Source: Candidatus Cloacimonadota bacterium
GTDB taxonomy: Bacteria; Cloacimonadota; Cloacimonadia; Cloacimonadales; Cloacimonadaceae
Assembly (NCBI GenBank): GCA_028683635.1
Contig: JAQUHL010000013.1
Coordinates: 7,581-14,662 of the forward strand
DNA: 7,082 bases
Reading direction: 5' to 3'
Notes under the pieces: generated by a model
Told to the model about the DNA's origin: nothing
Database searches by the model: none
The model's input: only the letters and a program-made list of their open reading frames with translations
In this document: positions 1 to 4,838 of the stretch, in pieces
Position numbering within the stretch: position 1 is the stretch's first letter
Layout of the letters: every line of letters starts with the position of its first letter
Made by a program: the position numbers and the translations under genes

Positions 1-623
1 GAACTGCTATTCTGCTTTGCCTGATGGATCAACAAAGCAGATTGGGGGGATGAAACATGAACGATGTGCACAGGATACTGGTGTTCGAGCGCCAGCTCCA
101 GAATCCTTTCCACAGCGATGTTTTCTGCCTTTTCAGGACGGCGTAGGGTATGGTCCCAGGGGTGTTTGAAAGGGTGCCGGGCAGAACACTCCCGGATGAT
201 CCCGTTATCCTCGCAATGGATCAGAAGGCGGGGCAGGCCGGATTCCTGAAGGGCGGAAACGCTTTTCAGATCCTGCATCCATTCTCCGATGCGCTGATAG
301 GATGTGTATAATCCCGCAGCTTCGTAGGTTGTGTAAAACTTGAGGTCGCAGCCCCCTACCAGCAGGGGAAGAAGTTCCTCCAAGCTGGAGTGGGTAGGGC
401 TCAGATGCCAGTGCACTCTTCCCTGGAAATATCGCTTGCTCTCGGCAAGCATTGCGGAGTATTTGTCTATCAGGCGAGCGGAAGCTTCCTCGGTAACGAA
501 AGCACCGATGCCTTTAATGCCCTCTTCTTGGCAGATCTTGTTCAGGGATTTCCAGTCATGGGCAAGCTGATTGCCACCAATGACCTCGCCAATATGGACG
601 TGGAAATCATAAACATCCGGCAT
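1..623 (-). CDS. Cyclic amidohydrolase (dihydroorotase/dihydropyrimidinase-like), partial at the window's left edge
   Basis: The gene is open at position 1, so only the first 207 codons are visible. I see the metal-centre pattern of the dihydroorotase/hydantoinase/allantoinase superfamily: HVH at residues 8-10 (DFHVHIGE), a lysine at 95 in LKFYTTY that would be the carboxylated metal-bridging Lys, His136 in LLIHCEDN, and His189 in VHIVHVSS. The last aspartate ligand should lie outside the window. The start is ATG at 623, which shares one base with the upstream stop (TGATG) and has GGAG 8 bases upstream. Family members usually have about 50-60 residues of beta-sandwich domain before HxH; here that part is missing, because HxH sits at residue 8. 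By position it fills the HyuA-like slot of purine clusters, opening a cyclic amide or ureide ring. The substrate is inferred. Dihydroorotase is a less likely alternative given the neighbours. Confidence 0.85.
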   Translation of the reverse strand, partial: MPDVYDFHVHIGEVIGGNQLAHDWKSLNKICQEEGIKGIGAFVTEEASARLIDKYSAMLAESKRYFQGRVHWHLSPTHSSLEELLPLLVGGCDLKFYTTYEAAGLYTSYQRIGEWMQDLKSVSALQESGLPRLLIHCEDNGIIRECSARHPFKHPWDHTLRRPEKAENIAVERILELALEHQYPVHIVHVSSPQSALLIHQAKQNSS

Positions 624-1825
624 CAGGAATGCTCCAGCTTCACAGCTCCGATATCTTTGAGCCCGTGTCCGGTAATCAGGAGGACGATTTGGGCATCGGA
701 GGGAATCATATTTTGGGCCAGGGCTTTTTTGAGTCCTGCCAGAGTGGCGGAAGAGGATGGTTCGGCAAATACTCCAGCCTCCGAGGCCAGTTCATTTTGG
801 GATCTGGAGATTTCCCTGTCGGTCACCCGGAGGGAAATTCCTCCGCTTTCCTTCAGGGCCAGAACAGCCCAATGTGCATTGCTGGGCGTCTTCACAGAGA
901 TCGAATCAGCAAGGGTTGCAGGCTGCGCAGCATCCCTGTAAACTCCGCTTTCCCAATAGCTGGTGATGGCATCGGAGCTTTCTGCCTGAACGCTCAGGAT
1001 GCGGGGCAGAGTATTGATAATACCGGTTCTTTTGAGATCAAGAAAAGCTTTGTGGATAGCCGAAAGGATTACTCCATCGCCGGTGGGGAGCACGATCCAA
1101 TCCGGAACTCCCAGTTGGTGGAAGATTTCCAGCCCGGCAGTCTTTTTTCCCTCGATGGTATAGGGGTGGTAGGCGGTGTTGCGGTTTAGCACCTCGTCGC
1201 CATCGGTATAAGCAAGAGCGGCTGCAAAGGCATCATCGTAGGTTCCCTTCACCTTGTTCAATTCTGCTTTGTGGATCATAATCTGGGTAAGTTTTGCAGG
1301 TGGGGCGAATTCCGGAGCGAAGATCACGGCCTTTAGCCCTGCCGCCGCACATTGCGCTGCCAGCGAACAGGCAGCATTTCCAGTGGAGGCGCAGACAATC
1401 CTGGATATCCCCAGGCGCCGGGCTTCAGCCACCATAAGCTGGGAAGCTCTGTCCTTGAGGGATCCACTGGGATTGAGTCCGTCATATTTGATCCAAAGCT
1501 GACCCAGGCCATATTTTCCAGCCAGGGAAGCTGCTTTGAAGAGTGGGGTATTTCCTACTGGCAGGGGTGGAAAATGCAAACTGCTGACGGGTGAAAAGAG
1601 CCTTAGAAGCTCCGTAAGCGGAATGTGATCCGCACCGCCGTAGATCGCCTTCAGATTCTCCCAGATTTGCCGGATTTTGTCATAATCATAGAGCACTTCC
1701 AGCACACCGGGCAGTGGAATCCCGGGCTTGTAGTCCCTGGAGCACTCGGGGCAGAGATAGCGGATTTCGTCCCGGGCGTATTCTCTGCCGCAGCTTATAC
1801 AGCGAAACAGGGATAGATAGCTCAT
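623..1825 (-). CDS. PLP-dependent fold-type II enzyme, threonine synthase-like with N-terminal zinc ribbon
   Basis: This 400-residue protein starts with a CxxC...CxxC zinc ribbon (Cys9, Cys12, Cys25, Cys28), as in archaeal-type threonine synthases. A tryptophan-synthase-beta-like PLP domain follows. The PLP lysine is Lys124 in NPSGSLKDRAS. ASTGNAA (146-152) should bind substrate carboxylate, PTGDG (247-251) fits the phosphate-binding loop, and FAEPSSSATLAG and LLITGHGLKD near the C-terminus are threonine-synthase hallmarks. The lysine motif departs from the common SFKDRG of ThrC (here SLKDRA). The gene sits between ygeY and an amidohydrolase, with an ATGA overlap upstream and TGATG downstream. 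I infer that it belongs to the purine pathway, perhaps cleaving 2,3-diaminopropionate in place of YgeX, which is also a fold-type II PLP enzyme. True threonine synthase is the main alternative. The superfamily call is firm; the reaction is not. Confidence 0.88.
   Translation of the reverse strand: MSYLSLFRCISCGREYARDEIRYLCPECSRDYKPGIPLPGVLEVLYDYDKIRQIWENLKAIYGGADHIPLTELLRLFSPVSSLHFPPLPVGNTPLFKAASLAGKYGLGQLWIKYDGLNPSGSLKDRASQLMVAEARRLGISRIVCASTGNAACSLAAQCAAAGLKAVIFAPEFAPPAKLTQIMIHKAELNKVKGTYDDAFAAALAYTDGDEVLNRNTAYHPYTIEGKKTAGLEIFHQLGVPDWIVLPTGDGVILSAIHKAFLDLKRTGIINTLPRILSVQAESSDAITSYWESGVYRDAAQPATLADSISVKTPSNAHWAVLALKESGGISLRVTDREISRSQNELASEAGVFAEPSSSATLAGLKKALAQNMIPSDAQIVLLITGHGLKDIGAVKLEHS
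632..635 (-). promoter_or_regulatory. Ribosome binding site of the partial amidohydrolase
   Basis: GGAG on the minus strand lies 8 bases before the ATG at 623, inside the last codons of the upstream PLP-enzyme gene. It supports this start even though the resulting protein lacks the usual N-terminal domain. Confidence 0.6.
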
Positions 1826-3015
1826 TTCCCGAGGGTATGGATCAGCCCCGCATAGAAAGCGGCAGCGGAACTGAGATGCCAGATTGGACAGGCTTCGTTG
1901 GGAGCATGGGCATAGATTTCATTGCCGGGTCCCAGACCAAGGCAGGGGATGCCGTGCATTCCGGAGATCGCCACACCATTAGTGCTGAATGTCCATTTAT
2001 CAACGAGTGGGTTACGATCAAACAGTTCTTTGTAAGTGGCCACCGCACCCTGCACCCAGGGAGAATCAGGTGGAGTTACCCAGGTGGGGAAGTATTTCTC
2101 GGTGGGATAAACCAGCCCGGTATAAGCAGTTTCCTCATAGACCAGGATTTCGATCTCAGCATCGGGATAACCGGCTCTGGCACAGGCATCTTTCACTTCT
2201 GCCACAGCGGATTCTTTGGTTTCTCCGAAGGTCAGCCTTCGATCCAGGGCCAGGGTCGCAGAATCGGGAACTGCACATTGCGAAGGTCCGGTGAAAAACA
2301 CTTGAGTGGCACAAACACTGCCCTTGCCCAGAAAATCATCATCCCGCAAGCGCTCATGCAATTTCTCTATTTCCAATGCAATTCTGCTGATTTTGTAGAT
2401 GGCATTGTCACCCCGCTCAGGTGCCGAACCGTGGCAGGATAGACCTTTGACATGGATTTGCATCTCCATGCGTCCGCGGTGTCCACGGTAGATATTGAGG
2501 TTGGTGGGTTCGGTGATGACAACCAGTTCCGGCCGGATTTTGTCTTCTTTGATGATGTATTGCCAGCACAAGCCATCGCAATCCTCTTCCATCACCGTGC
2601 CGGTAAACCAGATCGTGAAATCTTTTCCCAAGCCAAGTTCTTTGATGATCCTTCCAGCCGTCACCATGGCTGCCATTCCGCCTTCCTGATCGACGGAACC
2701 GCGTCCAAAAACCTTGTCATCCTCGATTTTGGCGTCAAAAGGATCGCTCTTCCAAAGGCTGAGTTCACCGGGATAGACGGTATCGATATGAGCATCGAAG
2801 GCAATTACCCGTTTTCCGGAGCCAATCCTGCCGATGACGTTTCCCAAGCCATCGATCTTTACTTCATCAAATCCCACTGCCTCCATTTCCTTTTTGATGC
2901 ACAAAATCACATCTTTTTCTTTGGTGGAAAAGGCGGGGATGCGGATCATATCCATCAGAAACTGGGCAGTTTCCTGTTCGTAGGCCTTGGCTTTGTTCAA
3001 GATTTTCTGATACAT
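1822..3015 (-). CDS. ygeY: YgeY family selenium-linked M20 metallohydrolase
   Basis: The protein is a zinc-dependent M20 peptidase/deacylase closely matching E. coli YgeY. Residue numbers here count from a TTG at 3030; subtract 5 for the preferred ATG at 3015. The motifs are FDAHIDTV (metal His81, catalytic Asp83), GRGSVDQEGGMAAM (bridging Asp114), GTVMEEDCDGLCWQYII (catalytic Glu148, metal Glu149), TEPT (Glu174) and YAHAPNE (His375). SCHGSAPERGDNAI near 199-211, GLVYPTEKYFPTW and DKWTFSTNG are strongly YgeY-like. The family is tied to anaerobic purine/uric-acid breakdown, where it is thought to remove a carbamoyl group from a ureido-aminopropionate on the way to 2,3-diaminopropionate. I chose ATG 3015 (397 aa) because GGAG lies 9 bases upstream, whereas TTG 3030 (402 aa) has no Shine-Dalgarno. 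The stop overlaps the next start by four bases (ATGA). A 19-base gap separates it from ssnA. Confidence 0.95.
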   Translation of the reverse strand: MYQKILNKAKAYEQETAQFLMDMIRIPAFSTKEKDVILCIKKEMEAVGFDEVKIDGLGNVIGRIGSGKRVIAFDAHIDTVYPGELSLWKSDPFDAKIEDDKVFGRGSVDQEGGMAAMVTAGRIIKELGLGKDFTIWFTGTVMEEDCDGLCWQYIIKEDKIRPELVVITEPTNLNIYRGHRGRMEMQIHVKGLSCHGSAPERGDNAIYKISRIALEIEKLHERLRDDDFLGKGSVCATQVFFTGPSQCAVPDSATLALDRRLTFGETKESAVAEVKDACARAGYPDAEIEILVYEETAYTGLVYPTEKYFPTWVTPPDSPWVQGAVATYKELFDRNPLVDKWTFSTNGVAISGMHGIPCLGLGPGNEIYAHAPNEACPIWHLSSAAAFYAGLIHTLGK

Positions 3016-3024
3016 TTCTTTTGT

Positions 3025-3028
3025 CTCC
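3025..3028 (-). promoter_or_regulatory. Ribosome binding site that decides the ygeY start
   Basis: GGAG on the minus strand lies 9 bases before ATG 3015. It overlaps the last base of the alternative TTG start at 3030, so the upstream TTG cannot use it. This argues for the shorter 397-residue protein. Confidence 0.55.
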
Positions 3029-3034
3029 AAATAT

Positions 3035-4360
3035 TTAGAATCTATCCCATAAATCAGTCGCCAGACGTCTGGAGCTTCCTAAAAGCTCTTCTTCATCCAG
3101 ATCGAGCATGATTTGTTTGTTCCACATCAGTTCTTCTCCGGCACAGATTGTGGTATCCACTGTTGCCTGGGAGAGTCCATAGAGCAGATGTCCCATCCAG
3201 GTATCGGCATTCAGGGGTGTGGGTGCCTGGTAATCCATCAGGATGATATCTGCCTGATAGCCGGGTTTGAGAATGCCAATTCCCTCGAAATAGCGGCTGG
3301 CGATCCTGGGATTATTGATCGTCAGGGTGGAAAGCACTTCCATGAATCCGCAGGAAGGGTTGTTCTGCTTCAGATGCTGGGTCCAGAGGGCTACCCGCAG
3401 TTCTTCCAGCATATTGGTCGTCATGGCATCTGTTCCCAGACCGATCAAGATCCCGAGTTCCCTCATCTTGATCAGATCGGCGATGCCGACCGCATTGTTC
3501 AGGTTGGATTGGGGATTTGTAACCACCGCCGCACCGGCAGAAGCGATCAGAAGCAGTTCTTTGGCGTTTAGATGTACTCCATGTGCAAAGATTGAGTGGG
3601 AATTGATGAGGTCAAAATCCGCAAAGCGTTCCATCACCCGCAGTCCGTGGTGCTTGATGTTATATTTCTGGTCGGATTCCGCTTCGGCAGCGTGGACGTG
3701 GATGCCGCAACCTGTTTTATGCACATAATCCGATACGTCTCTTAGCGTCTCATCTTCCAGAGTGAATGCGGCATGCAGCCCGAAGAGAGCGCTCAAAAAA
3801 GAATCGGGTTTTAGCTTTAGCGAATCCAGAAGAGCCATATTTTCAGAGATGCCCTCGCGGCACTTATCCTTGCCATCCCGATCCGAAACTTCATAGCAGA
3901 GGCAGGACCGGATCCCACAGGCTTTGGTGGCTCTGGCGATCTCAGATAAAGAACCGGTAATGGCAAAAGGACTGGCGTGATGATCGATAACCGTCGTGCA
4001 ACCATGCCGGGTGGCATCCAACCCGGAGATCAGGGCAGAGATATATACATCCTCGAGGACTAACTTCTTGTCCAGACGCCACCAGAGGTTTTCGAGCACT
4101 TCATTGAAGTTTTGGGAAGCTTTGGCCTTCCCCAGGCCCCTCACCAGAGTCGAATAGAAATGGTGATGGGCATTGATAAACCCTGGCAGCACCACCTTCC
4201 CTTCTGCGGAAATGCGTTCCAGCTTGAGCTCAGCAAACTCCTCATCGGGAGCGATCTTCCTGATCTTTCCATCTTCTATCCACAGGGCATGGCCTTCCAG
4301 CACCGGACTTTCCGGATCGAAGGTCAGGATCGTTCCGCCCGTTATCAAATAGCTCTTCAT
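3035..4360 (-). CDS. ssnA: SsnA family amidohydrolase (purine-ring hydrolase of the anaerobic uric-acid pathway)
   Basis: This is an amidohydrolase-superfamily enzyme of 441 residues. Numbering below counts from TTG 4366; subtract 2 for ATG 4360. A beta-strand-rich start with the usual GG-T and D-G-I repeats leads into NAHHHFYSTLVRGLG (metal His67 and His69), typical of SsnA. HVHAAEAESD gives His225 and Glu228, AHGVHL gives His262, and GLGTDAM gives Asp313, completing the mononuclear metal site of the guanine-deaminase/chlorohydrolase-like branch. LKPGYQADIILMD at 367-379 is the returning C-terminal strand region. SsnA genes travel with ygeY, ygeW and ygfK, and SsnA is thought to open a reduced purine derivative. 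ATG 4360 is preferred over TTG 4366 because GAGG lies 7 bases before it, while the TTG would be only one base from GAGG. It is the first gene of the visible operon. Guanine deaminase is a weaker alternative. Confidence 0.93.
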   Translation of the reverse strand: MKSYLITGGTILTFDPESPVLEGHALWIEDGKIRKIAPDEEFAELKLERISAEGKVVLPGFINAHHHFYSTLVRGLGKAKASQNFNEVLENLWWRLDKKLVLEDVYISALISGLDATRHGCTTVIDHHASPFAITGSLSEIARATKACGIRSCLCYEVSDRDGKDKCREGISENMALLDSLKLKPDSFLSALFGLHAAFTLEDETLRDVSDYVHKTGCGIHVHAAEAESDQKYNIKHHGLRVMERFADFDLINSHSIFAHGVHLNAKELLLIASAGAAVVTNPQSNLNNAVGIADLIKMRELGILIGLGTDAMTTNMLEELRVALWTQHLKQNNPSCGFMEVLSTLTINNPRIASRYFEGIGILKPGYQADIILMDYQAPTPLNADTWMGHLLYGLSQATVDTTICAGEELMWNKQIMLDLDEEELLGSSRRLATDLWDRF

Positions 4361-4367
4361 AATCAAA

Positions 4368-4371
4368 CCTC
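4368..4371 (-). promoter_or_regulatory. Ribosome binding site of ssnA
   Basis: GAGG on the minus strand lies 7 bases before ATG 4360, a normal spacing. The in-frame TTG at 4366 would leave only one base, so this site selects the ATG. Confidence 0.6.
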
Positions 4372-4469
4372 AGATTCATTTTATCTTTTCACGGTCAAGG
4401 GGACGCTCATTATTTGTCAATCAAAAAAGCAGGATAGTCTTGAAATGGATAGGGATTTATGGCTTTTTA

Positions 4470-4545
4470 CCAGGATCTCAAAACCAGCCTCAGAAAAAAC
4501 TCCCTCTATATATATACGTAAGACGTTTGGCCAGAATCTCAAAAC
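4470..4545. repeat. Pair of 15-base direct repeats, one mismatch, 61 bases apart
   Basis: CCAGGATCTCAAAAC at 4470-4484 recurs as CCAGAATCTCAAAAC at 4531-4545, 14 of 15 bases identical. The repeats flank the TATATATATA run, in the part of the intergenic region nearer ssnA. They could be paired binding sites for a regulator of ssnA or simple chance; the sequence alone does not decide. Confidence 0.4.
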
Positions 4546-4733
4546 TTTTTTTGCTTGTAGCTTGGTGCAAGGTAAGTACTGTATGTCCTGCAAGAAGATA
4601 GCAAGGTGGGAATATTTTTGGGGTTCATCATATCCCTGTATACAATACTTGTAATACTCAAAAGGCGTATAAATAAAGCTATCAGCAAAAAAATATATTT
4701 ATTACTTGACAAATCTAATGTATTTGATTTTGC

Positions 4734-4742
4734 TGGTATTAT
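4734..4742 (+). promoter_or_regulatory. Candidate extended -10 promoter of the ATPase gene
   Basis: TGGTATTAT matches the extended -10 consensus TGnTATAAT at all but one position, a type that needs little or no -35 box. It would start transcription near 4749, giving a leader of roughly 90 bases. A consensus TTGACA at 4706-4711 is too far upstream of this -10 (25-base spacer) to pair with it. Confidence 0.35.
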
Positions 4743-4770
4743 GGATATTAGATAGATAGTAATTGGAAAT

Positions 4771-4790
4771 GAGATAGCTGTGCTAATCTC
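4771..4790 (+). promoter_or_regulatory. Hairpin in the ATPase leader
   Basis: GAGATAGC at 4771-4778 pairs with GCT-A-ATCTC at 4782-4790 around a TGT loop, forming eight base pairs with one bulged A. It is not followed by a T-run, so it is not a standard terminator. GAGAT recurs at 4831-4835 overlapping the ribosome binding site, and ATCTC recurs at 4810-4814, so alternative pairings that cover the start region are possible. Confidence 0.35.
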
Positions 4791-4828
4791 TTCGTCAGTA
4801 ACTAATGAAATCTCATCCAATAATGCTT

Positions 4829-4833
4829 AGGAG
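4829..4833 (+). promoter_or_regulatory. Ribosome binding site of the ATPase gene
   Basis: AGGAG lies 5 bases before ATG 4839, a strong Shine-Dalgarno at slightly short spacing. It fixes the start. Its last three bases lie in a GAGAT element (4831-4835) that can pair with ATCTC elements upstream. Confidence 0.75.
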
Positions 4834-4838
4834 ATAAG

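Larger units (their letters stand above)
4361..4838. other. AT-rich divergent intergenic region between ssnA and the ATPase gene
   Basis: This 478-base stretch separates two genes that point away from each other, so it should hold promoters for both. I see no tRNA, rRNA or convincing protein gene. It contains a TATATATATA run at 4507-4516, a 15-base imperfect direct repeat (4470-4484 and 4531-4545), a small palindrome TACAA-TAC-TTGTA at 4641-4653, and a structured leader close to the ATPase start. I found TTGACA-like boxes on the minus strand at 4415-4420 and 4393-4398 but no well-spaced -10 partner, so the ssnA promoter remains unplaced. GC drops soon after the ssnA start. Confidence 0.6.

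Noticed and set aside
1714..2442. 242-residue plus-strand reading frame opposite the PLP-enzyme and ygeY genes
   Set aside because: It lies antisense to two genes with clear catalytic motifs, shows no recognisable domain, and spans their junction. It is a shadow of codon bias.
2452..3111. 219-residue plus-strand reading frame opposite ygeY
   Set aside because: It is antisense to a well-supported M20 hydrolase and has no known motif or convincing start signal.
4706..4711. Consensus -35 box TTGACA on the plus strand
   Set aside because: No acceptable -10 hexamer lies 16-18 bases downstream (the 17-base position reads tttgct). The extended -10 further on is a better candidate and does not need it.
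4539..4820. 93-residue minus-strand reading frame in the intergenic region with a hydrophobic middle
   Set aside because: It starts at TTG with no Shine-Dalgarno and lies antisense to the candidate promoter and leader of the ATPase gene. AT-rich DNA readily gives hydrophobic frames of this length.
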